NCBI RefSeq assembly: GCF_001543175.1
Contig: NZ_CP014161.1
Location: forward strand, 1,116,001-1,180,000
Origin: Aerococcus urinae
GTDB taxonomy: Bacteria > Bacillota > Bacilli > Lactobacillales > Aerococcaceae
Direction: 5' to 3'
Length of the DNA stretch: 64,000 bases
Below the pieces are notes generated by a model. The model was not told where the DNA came from. It did not search any database and saw only the letters and a program-made list of their open reading frames with translations. Position 1 is the first letter of the stretch; the number at the start of each line of letters is the position of its first letter. This document shows positions 19,516-28,381 of this stretch, piece by piece. A program made the translations under genes and the position numbers.

Positions 19516-20766
19516 TTAAGCGCTATAATGACGGACGTTCTTGGCAATGTCGATCAAGACTGCGATCGATTGTTCAATTGTTTCAATTGTCACAAATTCG
19601 TATGGGCCATGGGTATTTTCGGCTCCTGAGAAGAGATTTGGGGTTGGTAGGCCCTTATGAGATAGAATAGCCCCATCGGTTCCACCGCGCATCGGTGCTT
19701 CAAAAGCTTCCACATTATTTTTCGAATAAGCGTCCCTCGCCAGGTCAACTACCCAGGGGTAATCTTTTAGGACTTCGTACATATTGTCATACTGGTCGAC
19801 AATCCGATAAGTAATTCTTTCTTCTCCGATTTCTTGGTTTAAACGAGCGACTTGTTCTTCAAAGTAAGCCAATTTTTCTTGCATTTTTTCCTTATCGTGG
19901 TCCCTTAAGTAATAAAACTGGTTGAGGTGGTCAATCGTTCCTTCTTGGCGGATCAAGAAGTAGAACCCTTCCCGGCCACTGGTCTTTTCAGGCACTTGGT
20001 CAGCTGGCAGGCTAGTAGCTAAACGGGCACCCCATAAGAGGGCATTAATCATGGAATCCTTAGCAGCCCCAGGATGGACACTCCGTCCTGAGATAGTGAC
20101 GTTGGCTTGCTTAGCATAGAAGTTCTCATAAGTCAGAGTCCCGTACCGGCCCCCATCAATGGTATAGGCAAAGTCTGCCCCAAATTGGTCGAGATCAAAG
20201 TATTTAGCTCCCCGAGTCCCAATCTCTTCATCGGGACCAAATGCCACGCGGATTTTCCCATGGGGAATTTCAGGGTGGTTAATCAAATACTCCCCAAAAG
20301 TAACGATAGACGTAATTCCCGCCTTGTCATCGGCCCCTAATAAGGTCCGCCCGTCAGTAGTCACCACAGTATGTCCCACCACATGTTTTAAGCGAGGGAA
20401 GTCCTTGGGAGAGAGGACCATCCCCTCTTTTTCATTGAGAACAATATCTCCCCCATCATAATTTTCAATCACTTGGGGCTGGATATTTTCGGCATTGTAG
20501 TCAGCAGTATCCACATGGGCAATAAAGCCTACGGTCGGGATATCTTCATCGGGAATATTGGAAGGAATAGTCGCTGTCAGATAGGCATCTTTGGGGTTAT
20601 AGAAGCAGTCTTCAAAACCTAAGGCTTCAATTTCATCTTTTAATTTGAGAGTGAATTCTTTCTGGCTAGGGGTTGAAGGAATAGTGAGCGAACTTTCATC
20701 ACTCCGAGTGTTGACTTTAGCGTATTTGATAAAACGATCCAGAATGTGCTGTTGTTGTGTATTCAT
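19516..20766 (-). CDS. pepT: Peptidase T (tripeptide aminopeptidase)
   Basis: This cytoplasmic zinc aminopeptidase (M20 family) releases the N-terminal residue of tripeptides. It starts MNTQQQHILDRFIKYAKVNTRS and shows GFIAHVDTAD (metal ligand His and catalytic Asp), LLGADDKAGI (bridging Asp), FGPDEEIGTRG (catalytic Glu pair) and APMRGGTDGA near the C-terminus. I place the start at 20766, or at the adjacent ATG 20769, behind AGAGG. An upstream in-frame ATG at 20817 would lie inside the terminator of the preceding gene. Length (416 aa) fits the family. Confidence 0.95.
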   Translation of the reverse strand: MNTQQQHILDRFIKYAKVNTRSDESSLTIPSTPSQKEFTLKLKDEIEALGFEDCFYNPKDAYLTATIPSNIPDEDIPTVGFIAHVDTADYNAENIQPQVIENYDGGDIVLNEKEGMVLSPKDFPRLKHVVGHTVVTTDGRTLLGADDKAGITSIVTFGEYLINHPEIPHGKIRVAFGPDEEIGTRGAKYFDLDQFGADFAYTIDGGRYGTLTYENFYAKQANVTISGRSVHPGAAKDSMINALLWGARLATSLPADQVPEKTSGREGFYFLIRQEGTIDHLNQFYYLRDHDKEKMQEKLAYFEEQVARLNQEIGEERITYRIVDQYDNMYEVLKDYPWVVDLARDAYSKNNVEAFEAPMRGGTDGAILSHKGLPTPNLFSGAENTHGPYEFVTIETIEQSIAVLIDIAKNVRHYSA

Positions 20767-20785
20767 CATTTTTCCTCTTTCTAGT

Positions 20786-20819
20786 AAAAATGGGATCAAA
20801 GCATTCTCTGATCCCATTA
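20786..20819 (-). terminator. Terminator between oppA-like gene and pepT
   Basis: The minus strand reads ATGGGATCA, a loop, TTGATCCCAT, TTTTTA. It separates the upstream lipoprotein gene from pepT and rules out the early pepT start. Confidence 0.8.
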
Positions 20820-20840
20820 TCGGTAATATTGTATGAACTT

Positions 20841-22469
20841 TTACTCGCCATATCTTGCTGCACGGAAATAGGATTGGGCCCCATTGGTTTGGTTAATAAC
20901 CCCTTTGAGCTTAGGATCAATCATATTAGCGAAAGCGCCTTGGTAGATTGGTGCCAAAGCTTGGTCATCTTGAACTAGTGTCCGCTCAGCAGCTAGCAAA
21001 GTATCCCAACGTTCTTTGGGTTGGTTAGCTAAAGTTGTCCGGGCTTGGTTTAATTGCCCATCAAAAACTTCAGAATTATAGAAACCAGTATTCAAAGTTG
21101 AATGAGATTCAAAGTATTCCAGGTAAGCAATTGGATCGACATAGGAAGGAATAAAGGTTCCTAGCATAATATCATATTGCTTGCTTGCGGCAATGCTTTG
21201 ACGACTCTTGAGGGGCACATTACGGATGGTGACTTCAATGCCAGGCAGGTTCTTTTGCCATTCCCCTTGTAGGAATTCGGAGGTTGATTTGGAGACATCT
21301 GTATCTGAGGTTAAGAGTTCAATACTTATCTTATCTCGTCCTAAGTCAGCCTTAGCCTTTTCAAATTCTTCTTTGGCCTTATCGACATTATAAGAGGATA
21401 AGGAACCGTTTTGGGCCCGGAAATCTTCGCCGGTTTCTGGGTCTTGGTCATGTTCTTTAGGTATCCAGCCATCAATTGGGGTTGACCCGTCTTTAAGCAC
21501 GTTTTGAACAAAGGCTTCTTTATCGAATGATGAAGCTAAGGCCTTACGTAAGTGAACATTGTTTGTCGGTTCGCGGGTAAAGTTAAATTGTAGGTAGCCT
21601 ACTAGACCAGATGGGTCGACGGTTAAGGCTTCATTATTTTGCTCTTGTTCCACATAAGGGTTTCCAACTTTAGTATATTGGACCTTACCGTTTTCAAAAA
21701 GGTTAAAGTTGGTCGCCATTTCTTTAGACACTTGCCAGTTAATCGTATCCAGGTGGACATTGTCCTTGTCCCAGTATTGGTCATTTTTCTTCAATTGGAA
21801 GTTTTGTTCGTTCCCCGTCCAACCATCAACCACAAAGGGGCCATTGAAGGCGGTGTTATCTTGGGAGGAACCATAGTTATCGCCAACTTCCTTAGCCAGC
21901 TTCTCACTTTGAGGCAAGTAAGCTGGGGTTCCTAATAAGCCTTTGAAATATGGCGTAGGCGCTTCTAAGGTAAACTCTAAGGTCTTATCATCGATAGCCT
22001 TAACCCCTAATTGGTCGGTTGGCAGCTCCCCATCTGAAATTGGCCGAGCATTCTTAATCACAAAGAACTTATTGACATTTTCTGAGATTGCATTAGGATC
22101 GACCGCTTTACGATAAGAAAAGACAAAGTCATTGGCGGTTACTGGTTCTCCAGTCGACCAATTAGCATTGTCTCGAATCTTGAAGGTGTAAGTTAAGCCA
22201 TCCTCAGATACCTCAGGTTCTTCCGCTGCTATTCCTAGTTCATTGCCGCCATCAATAGAAGGACGGTAAAGACCTTCAGTGACATTGGCTAAGACATTTT
22301 GGGTAGGGATATCAGAAGAGGCAATACTATCCAAGGAAGCTAGCTCCCCATCGGCAGTCGCCGTAATTTCCGTTTTCTGGGAAGATGCACTACTGCTCCC
22401 ACCTGAACATCCTGCTAAGGCCACTAGAACACTAAATAATAAGCCTAAGCCTTTAACACCTAACTTCAT
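20841..22469 (-). CDS. Peptide ABC transporter substrate-binding lipoprotein (OppA-like)
   Basis: This membrane-anchored binding protein delivers oligopeptides to an ABC permease. A lipoprotein signal with lipobox LAGC (Cys about residue 21) is followed by the solute-binding family 5 fold: EPEVSEDGLTYTFKIRDNANWSTGEPVTANDFVFSYRK is the hallmark region (residues about 84-121). The 542-aa length fits. It is a close paralogue of the adjacent upstream gene. No permease or ATPase gene is next to either copy, so the transporter partner must be encoded elsewhere. Exact specificity is unknown. Confidence 0.93.
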   Translation of the reverse strand: MKLGVKGLGLLFSVLVALAGCSGGSSSASSQKTEITATADGELASLDSIASSDIPTQNVLANVTEGLYRPSIDGGNELGIAAEEPEVSEDGLTYTFKIRDNANWSTGEPVTANDFVFSYRKAVDPNAISENVNKFFVIKNARPISDGELPTDQLGVKAIDDKTLEFTLEAPTPYFKGLLGTPAYLPQSEKLAKEVGDNYGSSQDNTAFNGPFVVDGWTGNEQNFQLKKNDQYWDKDNVHLDTINWQVSKEMATNFNLFENGKVQYTKVGNPYVEQEQNNEALTVDPSGLVGYLQFNFTREPTNNVHLRKALASSFDKEAFVQNVLKDGSTPIDGWIPKEHDQDPETGEDFRAQNGSLSSYNVDKAKEEFEKAKADLGRDKISIELLTSDTDVSKSTSEFLQGEWQKNLPGIEVTIRNVPLKSRQSIAASKQYDIMLGTFIPSYVDPIAYLEYFESHSTLNTGFYNSEVFDGQLNQARTTLANQPKERWDTLLAAERTLVQDDQALAPIYQGAFANMIDPKLKGVINQTNGAQSYFRAARYGE

Positions 22470-22494
22470 AAGATCGCTTCTTTCTATTTTATTT

Positions 22495-22528
22495 TATGAA
22501 GAGACTGTGACTAAGCTCACAGCCTCAT
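22495..22528 (-). terminator. Hairpin between the two oppA-like genes
   Basis: The minus strand forms GAGGCTGTGA, loop, TCACAGTCTC followed by TTCATAAAAT. The stem is good but the T tract is interrupted, so this may be a partial terminator or an mRNA-processing/stability hairpin. Confidence 0.5.
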
Positions 22529-22538
22529 TGTTCCTAAA

Positions 22539-24185
22539 TTAGTTTTCTGTTTGATAAGTTGCCGCCCTAAAGTAATTGGTGACACCGTTAGTTTGGTTTA
22601 TAACGCCAGTGAGTTTTGGATCCACTAAGAAGGCATAGGCCCCTTGGTAAATGGTCCCCAATGCTGCTTCATCTTCCATTAGGTAACGTTCTGCTTCTAG
22701 AAGCTTTTGGAAGCGAGCTTCGGGTTGGTCACCCAACTCATTTTGCGCTGTCGCTAAGAGTGAGTCATAAGTTTCTGAATCAAAATTAGCATTGTTTAAG
22801 GCACTTTGGCTGTGGAAGTAATCCAGGTAAGCAGTGGGATCTACATAACTTGGATGGTAGGTCCCATATACCATGTCATATTCACCAGTGTTAGTAATTT
22901 GTTGGCGACTCTTCAAAGGAACGTTACGGATCGTTACGGTCAAGCCTGGCAGATTATTTTGCCATTCCCCTTGTAAGAATTCCGACGTGGCTTTAGAAGT
23001 ATCCGTATCTGAGGTCAATAACTCTAATTCAATCTGGTCAAGACCAAGTTCCTGCTTGGCGAGTTTCCATTCAGATTGGGCAAAGTCTAAGTCGTAGGCC
23101 CCTAAGTGACCATTCATAGCCCGAAAGTCTTGACCACTAGCTGGATCAGAAACATGGTCTGCCGGTACCCAGCCATCAAGGCTTTGAGAACCATCTTTAA
23201 GGACAGCCTGGGTAAAGGCTTCCTTATCGAAACCAGACCGTAAGGCTTGACGGACGTGCTTGTTTTTCAGGATTGGTTTGTCAAAGTTAAATTGTAAGTA
23301 ACCGACCTTACCATTCAGGCTGGTTTGGAGAATAGGTTCTCCGGCTAATTGTTCGACATAAGGATTCCCGGTTTGCGTATATTGGACGTCACCTGAATTG
23401 AAGAGATTATAGTTGGTTTGTAATTCTTTAGACACTTCCCAGTTGATGCGGTTCAATTGTACATTTTCAGCGTCCCAGTAATCCGGATTCTTGACTAAGT
23501 CAAAACTGTTTTCCGTACCGGTCCAACCTTCAACCAGGAATGGCCCGTTAAAGGCCGTCTTTTCTGCAGATGAACCGTAGTCATCACCGACTTCTTCAGC
23601 CAGCTTTTGACTTTGAGGAAGAAAAGCTGGTGTCCCTAACAAGTCTTCAAAGTAAGCTGTAGGAGAAGTTAAGGTAAATTCTAGGGTCTTATCATCCAGC
23701 GCTTTAACTCCTAAATTTTCTGGGCTTTCCTTCCCTTCTGAAATTTCTTTAGCCTTGTTAATCGGGAAGAAACGGTTAACATTTTGGGATAATTCTGGTG
23801 GAGTCACCGCCTTACGGTAGGTATAGACAAAGTCATGGGCGGTCACCGGTTCACCAGTCGACCACTTAGCATCTTCACGGATTTTATAGGTATAGGTCTT
23901 ACCGTCTTCACTAATTTCAGGTTCCTCAGCAGCCATCCCTAGTTCCTTAAGATTATCACTATCTTGCGGAGCCGGACGGTAGAGGCCTTCAATAGTGTTA
24001 GAAGCCACATTCAAGCTTGGTGAATCGGAAGACTTAATCGTATCTAGCGATGCCAGTTCACCTTCTGAAGTGACGGCTATTTCCTGGCCAGCCTGGTTAT
24101 TGGCCCCAGCTCCGCTGCTACTACAGCCTGCCATCACCAAGACTCCAATGAATAGCAAGCTGATTAGCTTATACCAACGCTTCAT
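22539..24185 (-). CDS. Peptide ABC transporter substrate-binding lipoprotein (OppA-like), paralogue
   Basis: It has the same role and family as the next gene downstream. The signal peptide MKRWYKLISLLFIGVLVMAG ends at the lipobox Cys (VMAGC). The SBP family 5 core motif WSTGEPVTAHDFVYTYRK is near residue 115. The start is taken at the ATG (24185) because GAGGTG lies 6 nt upstream; an earlier GTG at 24194 overlaps that ribosome binding site. The two tandem copies are clearly homologous over their whole length, indicating local duplication with divergence that could broaden peptide specificity. Confidence 0.93.
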   Translation of the reverse strand: MKRWYKLISLLFIGVLVMAGCSSSGAGANNQAGQEIAVTSEGELASLDTIKSSDSPSLNVASNTIEGLYRPAPQDSDNLKELGMAAEEPEISEDGKTYTYKIREDAKWSTGEPVTAHDFVYTYRKAVTPPELSQNVNRFFPINKAKEISEGKESPENLGVKALDDKTLEFTLTSPTAYFEDLLGTPAFLPQSQKLAEEVGDDYGSSAEKTAFNGPFLVEGWTGTENSFDLVKNPDYWDAENVQLNRINWEVSKELQTNYNLFNSGDVQYTQTGNPYVEQLAGEPILQTSLNGKVGYLQFNFDKPILKNKHVRQALRSGFDKEAFTQAVLKDGSQSLDGWVPADHVSDPASGQDFRAMNGHLGAYDLDFAQSEWKLAKQELGLDQIELELLTSDTDTSKATSEFLQGEWQNNLPGLTVTIRNVPLKSRQQITNTGEYDMVYGTYHPSYVDPTAYLDYFHSQSALNNANFDSETYDSLLATAQNELGDQPEARFQKLLEAERYLMEDEAALGTIYQGAYAFLVDPKLTGVINQTNGVTNYFRAATYQTEN

Positions 24186-24444
24186 TTCTTCCACCTCTTT
24201 TTCTCATTTATTTTTACTTATCGGTAAATTTGCTAAGTGCATTTTTTAAAGTTTTCTATAGCACACTTACTTTTAATAAGTAAATTGTTATGACCTTATC
24301 TTACTCCAATACGGGGATGAAAGTAAAATTAAACGACTTACATTTAGTTAGTATTTTTTCAACAGGGTTGATCTATATTTTCGATAGTTAGAAAGTCACA
24401 GTTTATATGGCACATTTTTTCTTTCCAGCAGTGAAAATAGGCGC

Positions 24445-24482
24445 TAAAAAAGCCTAGAGGAGATTTAATCCTTTAGGCTTTG
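24445..24482 (-). terminator. Terminator-like hairpin, minus strand
   Basis: The minus strand reads AAAGCCTAAAGGA, loop, TCCTCTAGGCTTTTTT. It is more than 500 bp beyond the pepO stop, so it may terminate pepO read-through or an untranslated RNA from the structured region between. Confidence 0.6.
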
Positions 24483-24586
24483 TCACAAGTATGTAGTTGA
24501 ATCATCTCTTGCTCTTTGACGCGCTTGTCACGCTCTTTAAACCTGTTCCAGTCACAGGACGAACATCCGCTTCACACAGGGTGTGA

Positions 24587-24684
24587 GACTTGGCGCCTAG
24601 ACTTGGATGATTGGAGCAAGTCAGAATAAAAGCGAAACATTCGCTTGTTTCTGACTTGTGAAATCACTCCAAGTCTGCCAAGTC
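24587..24684. repeat. 98-nt nested inverted repeat
   Basis: Arms pair in succession: GACTTGGC with GCCAAGTC, AGACTTGGA with TCCAAGTCT, CAAGTCAGAA with TTCTGACTTG, and AGCGAA with TTCGCT around a 3-nt loop. More than 30 base pairs form with small internal bulges. No coding sequence overlaps it. Confidence 0.75.
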
Positions 24685-24806
24685 GAACCCAACTAAAAAC
24701 TGGTAACGCTCGGTTTAGTTGAGTTCGTACGCCAGCCTTGAAGTTGCTTCAGAAAATGCCAACGCACAGATTAGTTGAGTTCGGAAGGGGTAGGGGATGT
24801 CCTTTC

Positions 24807-24847
24807 AGAAAAGATGAACGATCAACAAGTTGATCTTATCATCTTTT
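24807..24847. repeat. Inverted repeat (AAAAGATGA / TCATCTTTT)
   Basis: AAAAGATGA and TCATCTTTT flank GATCAAC/GTTGATC, giving a 16-bp stem with a short bulge and 2-nt loop. The plus strand has a short T run in the 3' arm, so it could also act as a terminator. Confidence 0.6.
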
Positions 24848-24995
24848 CCTCCAAGGAATCGCCCTCCCTGATCCTTCCTCACATCCTTATAGCTGTGCTT
24901 ATGGTATTTTCCTCCAGCAATTCAAGCCTTTGACGGCGTCCTCACATCCTTATAACTGAGCTTATCCCAGTTTTCTCCAGCGATTTCGTCCTCTG
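24840..24995. repeat. Three degenerate ~63-bp tandem direct repeats
   Basis: TTTTCCTCCA (or TTTTCTCCA) followed by a G-rich/ATT stretch recurs at about 24844, 24908 and 24973. CCTCACATCCTTATA recurs at 24877 and 24940. No frame is kept open across them, so I read them as non-coding. Confidence 0.6.
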
Positions 24996-25018
24996 TTGTG
25001 ACTGTCACACTCTTGTCC

Positions 25019-26923
25019 TTACCAGATGACGACGCGGTCTTTTGGGTCTAGGTACATTTTATTTTCTGAAGAGGTTTGGTAGGCGACATGGAAGGCATCC
25101 AAGTTCTTGACTTGTTGGTTGGCCCGCCAGTAATTAGGGGCATGAACGTCAATGGATAATAGTAGGTTTTGGTATTGAGGGCGGGCCTTCATACACCAGA
25201 TCCGAGCCCAATTATTGAAGAAGGCAATGGGATCGTAGTCCTCCTCATGAGTCATGGCTTGGTAAGCCGCCTGCAAACCACCAGCATCAGCAATATTTTC
25301 TGACACCGTTAAGGTCCCATTGACCTCACCATCTCCTAAAGGCAAACCATCGAACTGGTCAATCATAGCTTGGGCTTTTTGGGTAAAGACTTCATAGTCT
25401 TCATCCAACCACCAATTATTTAAATTCCCCTGCTCATCAAATTGAGCGCCATTGTTATCAAAAGCATGGGAAATTTCGTGGGCAATTACCCCACCAATTC
25501 CACCGTAGTTTTCACTGCGGCTTTGCTTCAAGTCATAGAAAGGCGCTTGCAAGATACCAGCTGGGAAGCAAATGTTGTTGGCTGAAGGATCATAGTAAGC
25601 GTTAACTGTCTCTGCAGACATATGCCAGCGGCTATGGTCAACTTCTTGACCCCACTTAGCCAGATTGTCCTTAACCCGTTCAGCGGTAAAGGCTTTGAGG
25701 TTTTGGTAGAGTGGTAAATCGCTATCTACCTTGAAGCGCTGATAAATTTCTGGGTAGCTATCCGGATAACCGGCCATAATCGTGATGGCATCCAGTTTAA
25801 CGATGGCCTTCTTAATAGTTTGTTGGGAAAGCCAGGTATTGTGCTTGAGCCGGTCCTTATAAACTGCAATCATTTCTTCGATCATGGCAGTCACGTCGGC
25901 CCGGGCTTCTGGGCCAAAATACTTCTTACCATAATAGCAGCCAAAGACTTGGTCAAAAGTATTTACGGTAAGGTAGAAGGCATGTTTTTCTCGGCTCATA
26001 GTCTTAGGGTTACCGGATAAAGCCAGGCTATATTGGCTAGCAATTTGACGCAGGTCTTCTGACATGGCCTGAGCCCCATCACGAGCCACATTAACAATCA
26101 TCCAAGATTTCAATTCATCAAAATGGTCGGGACTAAAAAATTCATCTAAGGCTTCAAAATAGCGCGGTTCCGTTACAATGACGGTTTCTGGTTCTTGACC
26201 GATTAATTCCTTAATAATTGTCTTAAGAGAATAGTGAGATGAGTAACCTTCAACTTCATCAATGCCCTTAGGATTATAGGACTTGGTATAGTCCGCCAAT
26301 TCTTCCTGAGACTTCACATAAGGAACAAAAAGCGCATCAAAGGCGATAGCTTGGTCCGTATGCCGTTGACTCAATTCATCACTAAAGCCCATAGCCTTTA
26401 AGAGGTCAACGGTAGACCGACGCCAAATTTCTAATAATTGCTTACCCGTTCCATTATCTTCTTCGTAGTAGCCCTTGTCAGGCAAGATAGTGTTGGGACG
26501 ACTTAAATAGAGGGCATAATTTACGGTATTTTTCATGTCGGCTTCGTTACCCAGGTTGAAGACGAAATCATGGCCAGCCAGTAACCATTGCTTAGAAAAG
26601 GCTTGAATTTGACTAAAGTCAGTCAATGCGTCCACGTTTTCTAGGTCAGCTTGGATAGGATTCGCTCCCTCTTGGTCCAAACGATCAAAGTCCATGGCCA
26701 ATTGATAGAGAGCAATCATTTCTTCCATTTCCGGATTATCTAGCTTGATTTCTCCACTAGCCATTTTCTCAATGTCGGCCATGGATAATTCTTCAATCCC
26801 ATCCCGTAAGGCCATGAAACCACCTGTTGAGGACTTGTCTTCCGGAATCTCGGCTTGGTCAATCCACTCGCCGTTCACGGCCATATAGAGGTCTTCTTTT
26901 GCTTGGGACATATCTACTGTCAT
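25019..26923 (-). CDS. pepO: M13 family metallopeptidase (PepO-type endopeptidase)
   Basis: This zinc endopeptidase of the neprilysin family cleaves short oligopeptides. The 634-aa length and lack of a signal peptide fit cytoplasmic PepO of lactic acid bacteria. The zinc motif HEISHAFD (HExxH) is near residue 480 in GGVIAHEISHAFDNNG, with the third ligand in ENIADAGGL near residue 540. The C-terminal region ends RVVIW, the conserved terminal Trp. GGAG lies upstream of the ATG. It is divergent from the next gene. It works with pepT and pepN in peptide use. Confidence 0.95.
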   Translation of the reverse strand: MTVDMSQAKEDLYMAVNGEWIDQAEIPEDKSSTGGFMALRDGIEELSMADIEKMASGEIKLDNPEMEEMIALYQLAMDFDRLDQEGANPIQADLENVDALTDFSQIQAFSKQWLLAGHDFVFNLGNEADMKNTVNYALYLSRPNTILPDKGYYEEDNGTGKQLLEIWRRSTVDLLKAMGFSDELSQRHTDQAIAFDALFVPYVKSQEELADYTKSYNPKGIDEVEGYSSHYSLKTIIKELIGQEPETVIVTEPRYFEALDEFFSPDHFDELKSWMIVNVARDGAQAMSEDLRQIASQYSLALSGNPKTMSREKHAFYLTVNTFDQVFGCYYGKKYFGPEARADVTAMIEEMIAVYKDRLKHNTWLSQQTIKKAIVKLDAITIMAGYPDSYPEIYQRFKVDSDLPLYQNLKAFTAERVKDNLAKWGQEVDHSRWHMSAETVNAYYDPSANNICFPAGILQAPFYDLKQSRSENYGGIGGVIAHEISHAFDNNGAQFDEQGNLNNWWLDEDYEVFTQKAQAMIDQFDGLPLGDGEVNGTLTVSENIADAGGLQAAYQAMTHEEDYDPIAFFNNWARIWCMKARPQYQNLLLSIDVHAPNYWRANQQVKNLDAFHVAYQTSSENKMYLDPKDRVVIW

Positions 26924-27022
26924 AAATGAACTCCTTTCAAAATTGAAAAAAACTTATTGTTATTATATCATAGAACGGATTACATGCATTGACTGCATGA
27001 TCGACAAGGAAGGAGTTTAGCC

Positions 27023-27766
27023 ATGCGCATTGATAAAGTGATCGGAATCACGGGAAATGATACTCTCAATGACCGGGAATGGGATGAATTTTCCCGGGAC
27101 TATACCCCCCACGGTTACGTCGACGGGGTCAGTCGGTCAGGGAACCTTCCCATCATCATTCCTATCCATAGCGACCTAAGACGCGCTGAAGACTATATCC
27201 AACGAATTGACGGCTTGATATTTACCGGAGGCCAGGATGTTCACCCCTTGATGTATGGTGAAGACCCTGCTCCCCGCTTAAATGATATCTACCCGAAAAG
27301 AGATTACTGGGAAAGAGCTCTCTTTGAAGCTGCTCTTAAGTACCAAGTCCCCATCCTTGCCGTTTGTCGGGGTTTCCAACTGATTAACATTTTACTGGGA
27401 GGGACGGTTTACCAAGACCTTTCCTACTATCCCGTTAAGGATCGCCCGGCCATCCAGCACGTGCAAAAACATAGTCGGATGATTTACCCCCACCACTCAG
27501 TCACCATTAAGGAAGGTAGTGAAATGTACCGACTCCTAGGTAACAAAGACAAAGCTCAAGTGAATTCTTACCACCACCAAGCCATCCGTGACCTCGCCCC
27601 TAAGTTAGAAGCTACTGCCTGGGCCGCTGATGGAGTCATTGAATCCTACCAATTTGGTGATGACAATGAAAAACACCCCCTCTTAGGCGTTCAATGGCAT
27701 CCAGAAATAATGATCCAAAATAACGAAGAAATGATGCCCATCTTTGAATGGTTCTCATACTTCTAA
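27023..27766 (+). CDS. Class I glutamine amidotransferase-like hydrolase (peptidase C26)
   Basis: The protein belongs to the gamma-glutamyl-GABA hydrolase (PuuD-like) family, which hydrolyses gamma-glutamyl amides. Visible signatures are GLIFTGGQDVHP (oxyanion region, near residue 66), the nucleophile Cys in PILAVCRGFQLIN (near residue 117), and the catalytic His-Glu in GVQWHPEI (near residue 226). The 247-aa length is normal. AAGGAG is 8 nt upstream. It stands alone on the plus strand between minus-strand genes. The exact substrate is not known. Confidence 0.9.
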   Translation: MRIDKVIGITGNDTLNDREWDEFSRDYTPHGYVDGVSRSGNLPIIIPIHSDLRRAEDYIQRIDGLIFTGGQDVHPLMYGEDPAPRLNDIYPKRDYWERALFEAALKYQVPILAVCRGFQLINILLGGTVYQDLSYYPVKDRPAIQHVQKHSRMIYPHHSVTIKEGSEMYRLLGNKDKAQVNSYHHQAIRDLAPKLEATAWAADGVIESYQFGDDNEKHPLLGVQWHPEIMIQNNEEMMPIFEWFSYF

Positions 27767-27768
27767 AG

Positions 27769-27841
27769 AAAAAACGAGACTCAATCGAGTAAGACTAGGC
27801 GACAATCGTCTACCTCTAACGCTCGATGAAGTCTCGTTTTC
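27769..27841. terminator. Bidirectional terminator
   Basis: AAAACGAGACT at 27771-27781 pairs with AGTCTCGTTTT at 27830-27840, enclosing ATCGAG/CTCGAT and an inner small stem. A-tracts on one side and T-tracts on the other let it serve both converging genes (C26 hydrolase and LURP-one protein). Confidence 0.85.
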
Positions 27842-27845
27842 TTTT

Positions 27846-28334
27846 TTAATCAGCAGCTTCTTCGTTATCCATCATATTATCTAGGGCAATGGCTAGTCCC
27901 ACCATCACCGCTTCATAATCTTCATTATAGACATCAAGGACAAAGGTATCCCGGATAGCAAAAATCTTATGGTTAATTGAACCAATTTTCTCACCATCAA
28001 GGGTAAGCGCAAAATTGTTATCTAGGAAATTTCCCTTCAAGTCCAAATTATAGTCAGGACTAGAAATTTTAACCTTTCTTCTAAAGAAACTCAACCGGTC
28101 TTTAATGGTCACTTGACTGCCATCAACAAATTTAATCTGATATTCTGAAAAAATTTTGAAAAGTTTCCGACTAATCTCAAAAAGCGGCTGCCCCTGTGGA
28201 TCAGACACTTTGACTTTATGGCCAAAAAACTTAAAGTCTTCGTCTACCCGGTAACAGACCTGGCCCTGGTCGTCTTTGATATTATAGTGGTCCGTGATTT
28301 TAAAAATTCTCTGTTTAATATATAAACGGCGCAT
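27846..28334 (-). CDS. LURP-one-related (YxjI-type, tubby-like) family protein
   Basis: The sequence of about 162 aa is beta-rich, with YIKQRIFKITDHYNI, KVKVSDPQGQPLFEI and IFAIRDTFVLDVY, a pattern that fits the LURP-one-related/tubby C-terminal-like fold. These proteins may associate with membrane lipids, but no biochemical role is established. The start is taken at the ATG (MRRLYIK); an in-frame TTG 12 nt earlier sits directly on AAAGGGG and is unlikely. It is separated from gcvH by 47 bp and may be the last gene of that operon. Confidence 0.75.
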   Translation of the reverse strand: MRRLYIKQRIFKITDHYNIKDDQGQVCYRVDEDFKFFGHKVKVSDPQGQPLFEISRKLFKIFSEYQIKFVDGSQVTIKDRLSFFRRKVKISSPDYNLDLKGNFLDNNFALTLDGEKIGSINHKIFAIRDTFVLDVYNEDYEAVMVGLAIALDNMMDNEEAAD

Positions 28335-28381
28335 CGTCTGACACAAACCCCTTTCCTTACTCCCAGCAGTTAGCGAAAAAA

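Larger units (their letters stand above)
24186..25018. other. 830-bp intergenic region with several structured elements
   Basis: No gene is supported. It contains a minus-strand terminator-like hairpin (24445-24482), a 98-nt nested hairpin (24587-24684), an inverted pair around TTTAGTTG (24688-24730), another hairpin (24807-24847) and three degenerate ~63-bp tandem repeats (24840-24995). The oppA-like promoter should lie in 24200-24330. Confidence 0.6.

Noticed and set aside
20767-20817. Longer N-terminus for pepT starting MGSENALIPF
   Set aside because: It would be encoded by the terminator hairpin of the preceding gene, and the real ribosome binding site is inside it.
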